From the NCBI GenBank assembly GCA_900465915.1, contig UBKJ01000017.1, forward strand, positions 124,001-188,000: DNA of 64,000 nt. Reading direction: 5' to 3'. This DNA is from Hyphomicrobiales bacterium (GTDB taxonomy: Bacteria; Pseudomonadota; Alphaproteobacteria; Rhizobiales; Rhizobiaceae). The position numbers were made by a program, and so were the translations under genes. Shown here in pieces: positions 20,755 to 30,411 of this stretch. How positions within the stretch are numbered: position 1 is the first letter of the stretch; every line of letters begins with the position of its first letter. Under the pieces are notes generated by a model. That model was given only the letters and a program-made list of their open reading frames with translations. It made no database searches and had not been told where the DNA came from.

Positions 20755-21417
20755 TCAGAACTCGAACTGCGGCACGCGCTCGAATCCGGGCAGCGGCTTG
20801 GCGGCCATGTTGAAGGCGGTGCGGCTGGAGGCGACGCCGCCTTCCTTGACGTAGACGCGCGCCTGAGCGGCGTTTCCGCGGCCCTCGATAGCGACGAGGC
20901 GGCCGCCCTCGCGCAGCTGGCCGAGCAGCGCGTCGGGCGTGAAGTCGACCGCGCCCTCGATCACGATCACGTCGAAGGGCGCTTCCTTGGCGTAGCCGGC
21001 GGCCATGTCGCCAGTGACGATCACGACATTGTCATAGCCGAGCTCGGTCAGCTTGGCGCTTGCTGCGGCGGCGAGCGTGGAATCGCTGTCGAGCCCGATC
21101 ACCGATCCGGCCAGCCGCGACAGCACGGCCGAGGAATAGCCCGAGCCGCAGCCGATATCGAGCACCACGTCGCTCTTGCCGACGGCGACGAGCTGCACCA
21201 GCTTGGCGAAGGAGGAGGCCTGCATCATATAGCGCGGCGTCTCGCCCTCCAGGCGCTGGTCCTCGTCGATATAGGCCAGCGGCTGGCGCGCCTCGGGCAC
21301 GAAAGCCTCGCGCGGGACCGTCAGAAACGCGTCGATGACCGCCAGATCGGTCACGTCGCGCGTGCGGATCTGGTTGTCGACCATCTTTGTGCGAAGATCC
21401 TGAAAATCGGCGGCCAT
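20755..21417 (-). CDS. pcm: Protein-L-isoaspartate O-methyltransferase family protein
   Basis: SAM-dependent methyltransferase that starts repair of isoaspartyl residues. 220 residues. N-terminal family region KMVDNQIRTRDVTDLAVIDA and VPREAFVPEA; SAM-binding motif I VLDIGCGSGYSSAVLSRLA (about residues 84-102); acidic motif II in VIGLDSDS; motif III in GGRLVAIEG. The C-terminus (LPGFERVPQFEF) fits the alphaproteobacterial subgroup found beside tolC. It lies 141 bp upstream of tolC on the same strand. Confidence 0.9.
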   Translation of the reverse strand: MAADFQDLRTKMVDNQIRTRDVTDLAVIDAFLTVPREAFVPEARQPLAYIDEDQRLEGETPRYMMQASSFAKLVQLVAVGKSDVVLDIGCGSGYSSAVLSRLAGSVIGLDSDSTLAAAASAKLTELGYDNVVIVTGDMAAGYAKEAPFDVIVIEGAVDFTPDALLGQLREGGRLVAIEGRGNAAQARVYVKEGGVASSRTAFNMAAKPLPGFERVPQFEF

Positions 21418-21559
21418 TGGACTAAACCCTTCGTAATCGCCGGACGGCGATGTTGTTGCCTTGCGGCGCCACGGCTGCCGTGACGCCAGAAACGATCTGC
21501 CGTTGATGTGGCAAAAATCGCCGGTCTAGTCAATGAATCACCGCGTCGCGCGGGCCGCG

Positions 21560-21751
21560 TCAGGCGGCGGGATAGCCCGCCGCCGCCAGCGCCGCGCGGA
21601 CGGCCTCGGCGTCGGCCGCGCCGCCATAGTCCACCTGCTTGCGCTCGAGGTCGACATGGATCGGGCCGTCGGCGTCGAGCTTGCGCAGCGCGGCGGTGAC
21701 GGCGTCGACGCAGCCGCCGCATTTCATCTTGGGGATGGAAAGTCTCAGCAT
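21560..21751 (-). CDS. Heavy-metal-associated (HMA) domain protein, CopZ-like
   Basis: 63-residue stand-alone HMA domain of the copper-chaperone type. The metal-binding loop is PKMKCGGCVDAV (MxCxxC at about residues 9-14), followed by the expected beta-alpha-beta-beta-alpha-beta pattern (VTAALRKLD, IHVDLERKQVDY, AEAVRAALAAAGY). The start is taken at the second of two adjacent ATGs (21751), 6 bp after AAAGGA; 21754 and 21766 are alternatives. No copper ATPase is adjacent, so copper handling is inferred from the family alone. Confidence 0.82.
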   Translation of the reverse strand: MLRLSIPKMKCGGCVDAVTAALRKLDADGPIHVDLERKQVDYGGAADAEAVRAALAAAGYPAA

Positions 21752-21826
21752 CATGGTTCCTTTCATGCCGTATCAAGGCGGACGCACAATGCGGCTTCCC
21801 ATCGTGGCAAGGTCAAGCCCTTTCGC

Positions 21827-22456
21827 TCACGGGCCCTCGCAGTCCTCGGGCACGCTCTTCTCGAACTCCAGCGGCGACTTGGTCAGCGAGCCGCTCATCA
21901 GCTCCATCGGCTTGAAGGGCGGCGCCTCCTGCATGCCCGGCTGGGTCATGCGGATGGTGTAGCAGCCGCTGAACACCTCCTTCTTGCCGTCGTCGGTCTC
22001 GGCCTCGATCGCCACCGGCGCGCTCCAATAGATCTGGCCGGCGCCGGGGTCGGGCTCGGTCTTGCGGACGGCGACGCGCACCGCCTTGGTGTGCTCGAAG
22101 CCCTTGACGAAGGCCTTGAAGTCCGGCTCGCGCGAGCCCTCGGCGTAATAGCTGTAGGCGCGGACATATTCCTTGCGGTTGACCGCGTTGTAATAGGATT
22201 CGATCAGCGCCTGCGGCGTCGAGCGGTCGTCGCGATAATCCGGCAGCGTCACCCCGCCCGCCGCCTCCGCGACGCCGGCGGGCTTGACCTCGACGGGCTT
22301 GGCGGGCTTCGTCTCCGCCGGCTTGGCCTCCTTCGGGTCGGCCTGCTTGGCCTTCTGCTCGGTCTGCTTGGCGGGTTTCGGCGCGTCCTCGGCCCATGCG
22401 GCCGCGCTCAGGCTCAGAAACCCGGCGGCCAGCAGCGTCATGGACTTGAGCATCAT
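21827..22456 (-). CDS. Exported protein with Lys/Pro-rich linker, unknown function
   Basis: 209 residues from the ATG at 22456, which has GAAGGAGAA 5 bp upstream; a GTG at 22474 is less likely. Signal peptide MTLLAAGFLSLSAAAWA, then a low-complexity Lys/Pro/Glu/Ala linker of about 45 residues, then a globular domain beginning YRDDRSTPQALIESYYNAVN. The pattern 'ALIESYYNAVNRKEYVRAYSYY' followed by several beta strands resembles an NTF2/SnoaL-like fold, but I cannot assign a family. Two cysteines (GCYTI and EDCEGP) could form one disulfide. Probably periplasmic. Confidence 0.75.
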   Translation of the reverse strand: MMLKSMTLLAAGFLSLSAAAWAEDAPKPAKQTEQKAKQADPKEAKPAETKPAKPVEVKPAGVAEAAGGVTLPDYRDDRSTPQALIESYYNAVNRKEYVRAYSYYAEGSREPDFKAFVKGFEHTKAVRVAVRKTEPDPGAGQIYWSAPVAIEAETDDGKKEVFSGCYTIRMTQPGMQEAPPFKPMELMSGSLTKSPLEFEKSVPEDCEGP

Positions 22457-22638
22457 GGGATTCTCCTTCGTCACTTGTTTCGCTTCGCTAGAAATGCCCC
22501 GCTTTCCGGTGGATTTGGCGTCTTGCGGTTATGATGATACAACACTAACTATATTGAAAACGTGGCGAAGACGCCGGGGTTCCGCCGCCATCGAGAGTGA
22601 ACGATTCGCCAACCCCGCGCCAGCTTGGAAAGACCGAC

Positions 22639-23019
22639 ATGGGCCGTTTCGCAGTCATGACCCTCACCGACGCAGCCGTTGGCCGCGTGCGCGAGATCCT
22701 CGCCGGGCGCGAGGACGCGCTGGGCCTGCGCGTGGGCGTCAAGAAGGGCGGCTGCGCGGGCATGGAATATACGCTCGACCTCGTCACCGAGGCCAGGCCG
22801 GGCGACGACATGATCGAGAAGGACGGGGCGAAGGTGTTCGTCGCGCCCGAGGCGGTGCTGTTCCTGCTCGGCACGCAGATGGATTTCGAGACCACCACGC
22901 TGCGCACCGGCTTCGTCTTCAACAATCCCAACCAGACCTCGGCCTGCGGCTGCGGCGAATCCGTCGAGCTGAAGCCCGCCTCGCCCGAGGCCCTGCGCCA
23001 GATGCAGGGCGCGGCCTGA
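22639..23019 (+). CDS. sufA: SufA, A-type iron-sulfur cluster carrier
   Basis: Receives Fe-S clusters from the SufBCD scaffold and passes them to apoproteins. 126 residues from the ATG at 22639 (GGAAAGA 8 bp upstream). The three cluster-ligand cysteines are present: KKGGCAGMEY and TSACGCGES. The whole HesB/IscA domain is complete (GLRVGVKKGGCAG, VFVAPEAVLFLLGTQMDFE). The sequence fits the SufA subgroup rather than ErpA. In relatives sufA often sits at the end of the suf operon; here it is about 7.4 kb away on the other strand, followed after 4 bp by a TfoX-domain gene. Confidence 0.92.
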   Translation: MGRFAVMTLTDAAVGRVREILAGREDALGLRVGVKKGGCAGMEYTLDLVTEARPGDDMIEKDGAKVFVAPEAVLFLLGTQMDFETTTLRTGFVFNNPNQTSACGCGESVELKPASPEALRQMQGAA

Positions 23020-23023
23020 GCCC

Positions 23024-23347
23024 ATGGACGACGAGGCCCTGCGCGATCTTTTCGCCGGGCTCGGGCCCATCCGCGTCAGGCGGATGTTCGGCGGCAAGGG
23101 CGTCTATCACCAGGGGCTGATCTTCGCGCTGGTGGTGGACGACGAATTGCTGCTCAAGGCCGACGAGAAAACCATCCCGCATTTCCGCGCCGCCGATTGC
23201 CGCCAATGGACCTATGAGGGCCGGCAGGGCAAGCCCGTCGCCATGCCCTATTGGAGCGTGCCCGGCGAGGCCTTCGACGATCCCGACGTCATGGCGGAAT
23301 GGGCGCGGCGCGCCTTCGACGCGGCGCTGCGGTCGCAGAAATCCTGA
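23024..23347 (+). CDS. TfoX/Sxy N-terminal domain protein
   Basis: 107-residue stand-alone TfoX N-terminal domain: start DDEALRDLFAGLGPIRVRRM, glycine block FGGKGVYHQGLIFALV, then LLLKADEKT and the closing MPYWSVPGEAFDDPDVMAEW. In gamma-proteobacteria full-length TfoX/Sxy promotes competence gene expression with CRP; this short form lacks the C-terminal domain and its role in alphaproteobacteria is unknown. It starts 4 bp after sufA stops and is almost certainly cotranscribed with it. Confidence 0.87.
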   Translation: MDDEALRDLFAGLGPIRVRRMFGGKGVYHQGLIFALVVDDELLLKADEKTIPHFRAADCRQWTYEGRQGKPVAMPYWSVPGEAFDDPDVMAEWARRAFDAALRSQKS

Positions 23348-23356
23348 AAACCAAAT

Positions 23357-23380
23357 GAAAACGGCCCCTTGCGGGGCCGT
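23357..23380. terminator. Terminator shared by the sufA-tfoX unit and the convergent helicase gene
   Basis: Perfect stem ACGGCCCC-TTGC-GGGGCCGT (23361-23380), with AAAA on the left giving TTTTC on the minus strand. It is stronger for the helicase direction. Confidence 0.8.
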
Positions 23381-23384
23381 GTTA

Positions 23385-24890
<1,506 letters not shown>

Positions 24891-25108
24891 TGGAAGCGCA
24901 GCTCTCTGGTTCGCTTTGGATTACGCCCATCCTGTCAGTGCGGCCGCGTCGTCGGGCGCAGGGGCCGGGGCAGAACTGGACGTCTGCAACGCATTCAGCG
25001 TTTTCTTGCAGCATCGCCTACGTCCGCAAGCTGAAAAAGTCAACAAAAATAGCCGCCCTGAGGCAATTTTGCTTGCAAATCGCCCGAGCGAGGGCCGTGG
25101 CGGCGGCT

Positions 25109-26137
25109 TCAGACGGCCGCGGCAGGCGCGAAAGGCCTGTAGGCGAAGCCTCTTTTTTCGACGGTTTTCTGCACATGGGCCAGCGGGCCGCAGATGAGCG
25201 GCGTTCCGGCGGCGAGCGATCTTTCGATATCGGAGGGCGACAGGCCGAGATGCTTGCGGAAAGCGTTGGTCAATTGCTGGGCGCCGGAGAAGCCGTATCG
25301 GCGCGCCAGCTCCTTGAGGGTAGGCCTGCGCCCTTCCCCGCTCCGCGTCAGCGCGCGGCTCACGAGATGGACGCGCTTGCGGCGGATGACGTCGGCGACG
25401 CCGCCCTCGGCCTCGAACAGGCGGTAGAGCGTGGAGCGCGACACGCCGAGCGCCGCGGCGGCGAATTCGGCGTCGAGGCGCGGGTCCCAGATGTTGTCGG
25501 CGATGAAGTCGAGCGCGCGCTCGCGCAGCAGCGCCGCGGGCGCGGCGCTCAGCCCCTCGGGGCCGAACCGGACGGCGGCTGCGACGAGGTCGAGCAGCGC
25601 GTCGCCGGCCGCGACCGCGTCGGCGGTCGAAAAGGACGGCGCCGCGTCGTAGGTCGCGGGCAGGAGCCGGCCCAGCAGCGCGCCCAGCCCGTGAGCGCCG
25701 GCGATGACGAGGCCGTGCAGGCCGCGCCGCCCGCAGGCGCGCTCCAGGTCCTCGCGCTCGAGGACGAAGGTGGCGGTCTCGCCCGCGGCGCAGCGCAGGT
25801 CGAGCAGGCTGTCGGAATGGGAGAACAGGATGTCGCCGCGCCCGGCCGCGGCCTCGCGCGCGCCGAGCGCGCCCCGCGCCGCGCCCGATACGAAGAGATG
25901 TAGGCAATAGACGTCGCTGCCGTTGCGGCGCAGCCAGTCGCCGTCGCGGCGGCCGTCATGGCGGGAGAAGGCGGCGCGCGCCACCAGCCGCTCGCCCAGC
26001 GGCAGCGAATGCACGCCCACCTCCCTCGCCCCGCTCCCGCCGCGCGGCTCGGCGTCGTAGATCATGCTGACAGCCTCGCGCCAGAGATCGGCGGCGTCGG
26101 GTCCGCTATCTTGGGGCGTTTCACGTCGCATGCTCAT
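25109..26137 (-). CDS. AraC/XylS-family transcription regulator
   Basis: About 342 residues. N-terminal cupin-like sensing region of the AraC_binding_2 type (VYCLHLFVSGAARGALGARE, then DILFSHSDSLLDL), and a C-terminal double helix-turn-helix (FAAAALGVSRSTLYRLFEAE as the first HTH, ELARRYGFSGAQQLTNAFRK as the second). The start is the ATG at 26137 or that at 26131, both after GGGAGG; it lies only 8 bp after the nadK stop on the same strand, so the two are probably cotranscribed. The effector and targets are unknown. Confidence 0.87.
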   Translation of the reverse strand: MSMRRETPQDSGPDAADLWREAVSMIYDAEPRGGSGAREVGVHSLPLGERLVARAAFSRHDGRRDGDWLRRNGSDVYCLHLFVSGAARGALGAREAAAGRGDILFSHSDSLLDLRCAAGETATFVLEREDLERACGRRGLHGLVIAGAHGLGALLGRLLPATYDAAPSFSTADAVAAGDALLDLVAAAVRFGPEGLSAAPAALLRERALDFIADNIWDPRLDAEFAAAALGVSRSTLYRLFEAEGGVADVIRRKRVHLVSRALTRSGEGRRPTLKELARRYGFSGAQQLTNAFRKHLGLSPSDIERSLAAGTPLICGPLAHVQKTVEKRGFAYRPFAPAAAV

Positions 26138-26145
26138 CGCCTCCC

Positions 26146-26910
26146 TCAATGACGGAACTGTTCGGTGAGGATTCGCTCGTCCCAGGAATGATTCCGGTCG
26201 AAGAGCACGGCCACCTGGCTGTCGGCCGCCTCGCGCACGGTGACGGCGGTGACGGACTTGACCTCGTTGTTGTCGGCCACGGCGTTGACGGGGCGCTTTT
26301 CGGTCTCCAGCAGATCGAGGCGCACGGTGACGTGCTTGGGCAGCAACGCCCCGCCCCAGCGGCGCGGCCGGTAGGGGCTGACCGGCGTCAACGCCAGGAG
26401 CGGCGCCTGCAGCGGCAGGATCGGCCCCTGCGCCGAGAGGTTGTAGGCGGTGGAGCCGGCCGGGGTGGCGACCATGACGCCGTCGCAGACCAGCTCCTCC
26501 AGCCGCACCTTGCCGTCGATGCTGATGCGCACCTTAGCGGCCTGGTAGGACTGGCGGAACAGCGACACTTCGTTGATGGCGAGCGCGGTGAAGGGCTGGG
26601 CGCGCCCGGTCTCGGCCACCATGACCAGCGGGCGGATAGTCTCCTTCTGCGCGGCGAGGATGCGGGCGGGCAGGTCCTCGACGCTGAAATGGTTCATCAG
26701 GAAGCCGACCGAGCCGCGATGCATGCCGTAGATCGGCGTGCCGCTGTTCATGAAGTCGCGCAGCGCCTGCAGCATGGTGCCGTCGCCGCCCAGCACGACG
26801 ACGATATCCGCGTCCTCGGCGGACACGTGGCCGTAGCGCCGAACCAGCTCCTGCTGCGCGACGAGCGACTCCCTGGTTCCCGAAGACAGGAAATGAAGCG
26901 CAAGCGACAT
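26146..26910 (-). CDS. nadK: NAD kinase
   Basis: Phosphorylates NAD to NADP. 254 residues from the ATG at 26910; GGAGAGGTGAA is upstream. Diagnostic features are the GGDGTMLQAL motif (Asp43 catalytic), the NE block in ALAINEVSLFRQ, the glycine/serine loop VATPAGSTAYNLSAQGPILP, and the C-terminal VADNNEV. Length is normal for the alphaproteobacterial form. It is the first gene of a unit with the AraC regulator downstream; the divergent tRNA-Thr lies 159 bp upstream. Confidence 0.95.
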   Translation of the reverse strand: MSLALHFLSSGTRESLVAQQELVRRYGHVSAEDADIVVVLGGDGTMLQALRDFMNSGTPIYGMHRGSVGFLMNHFSVEDLPARILAAQKETIRPLVMVAETGRAQPFTALAINEVSLFRQSYQAAKVRISIDGKVRLEELVCDGVMVATPAGSTAYNLSAQGPILPLQAPLLALTPVSPYRPRRWGGALLPKHVTVRLDLLETEKRPVNAVADNNEVKSVTAVTVREAADSQVAVLFDRNHSWDERILTEQFRH

Positions 26911-27069
26911 GTCTTTCACCTCTCCCACCCGAATCTGGCGGCGCGGCCACCATATCACGGCGAGCCTTTGGCTATCATATGCGAATCCCCCTCGCCACCG
27001 GCCATGTCGCCCCGGCGCGGCGGAATTACCGTTTTACAGCCGCGGCATTTGTGCTAATCCGGCGCGGAC

Positions 27070-27145
<76 letters not shown>

Positions 27146-27247
27146 CACTATCCTCAAATCTGTGGACATGGCGCGGACGGGCGAAGCTTTTGCCGCCGGC
27201 CTCGTGCGATGGCGATAACAATGGCTTTCGCATCGAGGGGGTGTCCG

Positions 27248-27976
27248 ATGATATTTTTCGCATTGTGGATGGCGGGGGCTGCGGCTTTCGGCCAGCCGGT
27301 TCCGGCCGTCGAGACGGCGCGCGCGGCGCTTTCCGTGGAGTACCGATGCCGGGGCTGCGGCTGCAAGGGCGGGCCGGGCTGGCGGGTGCATCGGTCAGGC
27401 CGCTGCGCCAGCTCCCGCAACCTCGCCTTCGAATGCGGCTCGCCGCCGAGCGAGCGGCTCTGCACCTATGAAAAGGGCGGCTTGCCGGGCGGGTTTTCGA
27501 CCGGCGCGGCCAGGCCCGCACCGGCGCCGCGCGCGGACGGGCGGGCGAGCGGCGGGCTCGTGGGCCGCGCGACGGTGATCGACGCCGACACGATCGAAAT
27601 CCAGGGCCAGCGCATCCGGCTTTGGGGGATCGACGCGCCGGAGGGCATGCAGCTTTGCAAGGACGCCGGCGGGCGCGATTATCGCTGCGGGCAGATCGGC
27701 GCCAACGCCCTCGCCCGTTTCCTCGACGAAGCCCAGCCGATCCGCTGCCATGGGCGCGACACCGACAAATACGGACGCATGGTCGCCGATTGCGAAAACG
27801 CCTTCGGGCAGGACGTGGGCGGCTGGCTGGTGCAGAACGGCCATGCGCTCGACTGGCCCTTCCGCGGCCAGAGCCATTATCCGGCGCAGCAGGAGGCGGC
27901 CAAGGCGCGCCGCGCCGGCATATGGCAGGGAAGCTTCGAGGAGCCCTGGGTCTGGCGCCGCCAGCATCCGCGATGA
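27248..27976 (+). CDS. Exported thermonuclease (SNase-like) with Cys-rich N-terminal module
   Basis: 242 residues from the ATG at 27248, which follows GAGGGGG. Hydrophobic export signal (MIFFALWMAGAAAFG), then a module with six cysteines (34, 37, 39, 53, 63, 72; pattern CRGCGCKGGPGWR ... CGSPPSERLC), a Pro/Ala linker, and a staphylococcal-nuclease domain. Nuclease residues are in place: VIDADTIEI (Asp114), IRLWGIDAPE (Arg124, Asp129, Glu132) and DKYGRMVA (Arg177). Four more cysteines in the domain suggest disulfides. Likely degrades DNA or RNA outside the cytoplasm; calcium dependence is inferred from the family. Confidence 0.87.
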   Translation: MIFFALWMAGAAAFGQPVPAVETARAALSVEYRCRGCGCKGGPGWRVHRSGRCASSRNLAFECGSPPSERLCTYEKGGLPGGFSTGAARPAPAPRADGRASGGLVGRATVIDADTIEIQGQRIRLWGIDAPEGMQLCKDAGGRDYRCGQIGANALARFLDEAQPIRCHGRDTDKYGRMVADCENAFGQDVGGWLVQNGHALDWPFRGQSHYPAQQEAAKARRAGIWQGSFEEPWVWRRQHPR

Positions 27977-28137
27977 CGGCGGACCCCGTTTCAGAAGCCA
28001 CTCTTTCCTCGACTCCGTCCGGGCGTTGCGTCTAATCTCGCCCTTGGGGGCGGGACGGAAGCATTGATGCGTTCAAGCGCGCGCCCGGTCGGGCCCGCGC
28101 GGGCCTGAAACGGATATTCAGGCGAAATGGACAGGCG

Positions 28138-28899
28138 ATGCTGGCGTTTTTCTTTGCTCTTCCACCCTTCACGATCCTGCTGGTCTTCGCGGTGGTGGGG
28201 CTTTTCCTGGCTGTGGCGGGCGTCGGCGCGCTGCGGTATCTTTCCGTGCATGCGCGGCACGACGCCTTCACCATCCCCGCGCCAGCCTTTCTCGGCACCA
28301 TCGCCACCGCATGGGCGCTGTCCATGGGCTTCGTCGCCGCCGATGCCTGGTCGCTCAATTCGCGCGCCGACCTCGCCGTCAGCCAGGAGCGCTCGGCCAT
28401 CCTGCGCCTGCTCGACACCGCCAATCCGCTGGTGCTGGACAATGACGCGCTGCGCGCCGCGGTGCTGACCTATCGCACCCGCGTCGCGGAGGGCGAATGG
28501 GGCAGCGGCCGCAATGTCGAGCCGGCGGCGGATGTCGACCAGGCCATATTGATCATCCGCTCCATCGTGCAGAAGCTGGCGCTGGCCGGAACGCCGGGGC
28601 CGATCGTGTCGCAACTGGTCAGCGATTTCGACGAGTTGCAGGACGCCCGCAATGCGCGCCTCGCCATCGCCAACACCTCCGTCGACGAATATAAGTGGTA
28701 TCTGGTGCTGTTCCTGACCACGCTCACCGCCGTCACCATCAGCGCCATCCATGCCGACCGCGTCATCGCCGGACGGCGCGCGCTGGCGCTCTATATCCTG
28801 ACGGCCAGCGTCAGCCTGTGGATTCTCGCCAGCCACGCCAATCCCTATGGCGGCGCGGGCGAGCTGAAGCCCGATCTTCTTTTCACCACTCACAGATAG
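28138..28899 (+). CDS. DUF4239 (bestrophin-like) membrane protein
   Basis: 253 residues. Two N-terminal hydrophobic helices (FTILLVFAVVGLFLAVAGVG and a second near IATAWALSMGFVAADAW), a long charged middle (about 75-185) and two C-terminal helices (LVLFLTTLTAVTISAI, ALYILTASVSLWILAS). The layout, the W after the second helix and the closing NPYGGAGELKPDLL (family form: PF-G-x-SP-F) fit DUF4239, a family related in shape to bestrophin channels but of unknown function. Start ATG at 28138, no strong ribosome site. Stands between the nuclease and the glycosyltransferase on the same strand. Confidence 0.65.
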   Translation: MLAFFFALPPFTILLVFAVVGLFLAVAGVGALRYLSVHARHDAFTIPAPAFLGTIATAWALSMGFVAADAWSLNSRADLAVSQERSAILRLLDTANPLVLDNDALRAAVLTYRTRVAEGEWGSGRNVEPAADVDQAILIIRSIVQKLALAGTPGPIVSQLVSDFDELQDARNARLAIANTSVDEYKWYLVLFLTTLTAVTISAIHADRVIAGRRALALYILTASVSLWILASHANPYGGAGELKPDLLFTTHR

Positions 28900-28997
28900 C
28901 GGCGTTCCTTCATCCATATATTCAAATATCCGGACAAGATCGATCCGGCCATTTGTTGCGAATTCGCGCTTTTTCGTTTGGCGATACCATCCGCGCC

Positions 28998-29963
28998 ATG
29001 AAAACGAGACTGTGCATCGCCGTCGCCACGCGCAACAGGCCGAAAATGCTGGAGCGGCTTTTCGAATCGCTCGCGGCCATGACCGCGCCGGACGACGTGA
29101 GAATTTCCTTCGTCGTGGTCGAGAACAACGGCTTCAAGACGCTCGACCTGCCCTTGCGGAAGATCGCGGCGTCGGCGGGCGACGTGGCCTATCTGCTCGA
29201 ACCGCGGATCGGCATCTCGCATGCGCGCAACCGGGCGCTGCGCTACGCCATGGAGCGCGGCTTCGACCTGCTGGCCTTCGTCGACGACGACGAATGGGTG
29301 CGGGCCGACTGGCTGGCGCGGCTTCTGGCGGCGCAGCGGCGCGGCGGGCTCGATCTGGTCGGCTCGCCGGTGCGGCCGGTTCCGCTCGACGGGCGGCTGA
29401 GCCCGCTCCAGGCCGTCGTGTGGTCGGGCATGCGGCGCAACCAGATGCGAGCCGAGCGGAAATGCCTGAAAAAGGTGCAGCGCGGCGAAGCGGGGTCGAT
29501 CAAGATCGCCACCGGAAGCTGGCTGGGACGGCTCGATTTCTTCCGCGAGACGGAGCTGGCCTTCGATCCGCGCTTCGGGCTCAGCGGCGGCGAGGACTGG
29601 GCTTTATGGGCGGAGGCGAAAGCGAAAGGCGCGCGCACCGGCTGGGCGCCGGACGCCATCGTGCACGAGATGGTGCCGGCCTGCCGGCTGACGCTCGCCT
29701 ATCAATTCCGGCGCAGCCGCGACCACGCCATCACGCAGTTCCGCGCCCTGCATCGCGCCGACCCGCAGCGGGCGCTGCGGCGGTTTCCATCGAAATTGCT
29801 GAGCCGGAGCTTCAAGCTGGTCGTGGCGCTGGCCTCCATTCCGCTCAGGGGCGGACAGGCGATCGTCAACGCGGCGCGCGAGACGGGCGCATTGGTCGGG
29901 CTCGCGCAGGCGCGGCTCGGCAAGCCGCCGCCGCTGCATTACGCCACGACGACCGGGCGCTAG
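28998..29963 (+). CDS. Family 2 glycosyltransferase
   Basis: 321 residues from the ATG at 28998; the long frame upstream overlaps the DUF4239 gene and lacks family sequence. GT-A fold: start KTRLCIAVATRNRPKMLERL, nucleotide-sugar DXD in LLAFVDDDEWVRADW (Asp96-98), and the catalytic-base region GLSGGEDWALWAEAKAKG. The C-terminal third is basic (FRRSRDHAITQFRALHRADP) with one weakly hydrophobic stretch, possibly a membrane-surface anchor. Donor and acceptor cannot be told; no polysaccharide cluster is adjacent. Confidence 0.87.
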   Translation: MKTRLCIAVATRNRPKMLERLFESLAAMTAPDDVRISFVVVENNGFKTLDLPLRKIAASAGDVAYLLEPRIGISHARNRALRYAMERGFDLLAFVDDDEWVRADWLARLLAAQRRGGLDLVGSPVRPVPLDGRLSPLQAVVWSGMRRNQMRAERKCLKKVQRGEAGSIKIATGSWLGRLDFFRETELAFDPRFGLSGGEDWALWAEAKAKGARTGWAPDAIVHEMVPACRLTLAYQFRRSRDHAITQFRALHRADPQRALRRFPSKLLSRSFKLVVALASIPLRGGQAIVNAARETGALVGLAQARLGKPPPLHYATTTGR

Positions 29964-30008
29964 AAAAGGCGGCCTCGACGCGCCGGGGCGCGCCGAAGCC
30001 GTTCGCCG

Positions 30009-30278
30009 TCACCAGTTGCGGACGCAATAGCCGCGACGGGTCAGGTGCGTGCCGCGCGGGCAGGCGCGGCGGACGACCGGACCGCGACGGTTGGGCACGC
30101 AGCGGCCCCATCTGTTCACATGCCCGCCCGGGCCGCAGCGCCAGCCGACCTGCTGCACGGCCGAGCCGCCGTCATGCGACAATTGCACGGGCGCGAGCGG
30201 AGCCGCGGAGGACGGCGCGGCAAAGGCTGCGACGCCGCCGAGGGCGAAAAGCGCGATCAGACTGGTTTTCAGTGACAT
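30009..30278 (-). CDS. Small exported GCG_CRPN-type protein
   Basis: 89 residues from the ATG at 30278 (AAAGGA 8 bp upstream). Signal peptide KTSLIALFALGGVAAFAAPS, then a short mature part with the pattern WRCGPGGHVNRWGRCVPN and a Arg/Gly-rich end (CPRGTHLTRRGYCVRNW). This CGPG-H-N-x-x-G-x-C-V-P-N motif is typical of the small exported proteins named GCG_CRPN in rhizobia; their function is unknown. Four cysteines, probably disulfide-bonded. Convergent with the glycosyltransferase. Confidence 0.8.
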   Translation of the reverse strand: MSLKTSLIALFALGGVAAFAAPSSAAPLAPVQLSHDGGSAVQQVGWRCGPGGHVNRWGRCVPNRRGPVVRRACPRGTHLTRRGYCVRNW

Positions 30279-30375
30279 GACGAACATCCTTTCTTGTTCA
30301 GGCCCCATCGCCTTCCCTGCAAGATAGGGCGCTGAGCTTGAATGCAAGATGAACGAAACGCTTTATCAGCAGGCA

Positions 30376-30400
30376 ATAAAACGGCCCGTCGCCGGGCCGT
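30376..30400 (-). terminator. Terminator of the suf operon
   Basis: Perfect stem ACGGCCCG-TCGC-CGGGCCGT (30381-30400), followed on the minus strand by TTTTATT, 11 bp after the sufT stop. Confidence 0.88.
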
Positions 30401-30411
30401 TCGAGAAAGGG

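Noticed and set aside
25194..25907. Overlapping plus-strand and minus-strand frames across the AraC regulator
   Set aside because: Only the minus-strand frame 25109-26137 contains helix-turn-helix and sensor-domain sequence; the others are Arg/Ala-rich shadows.
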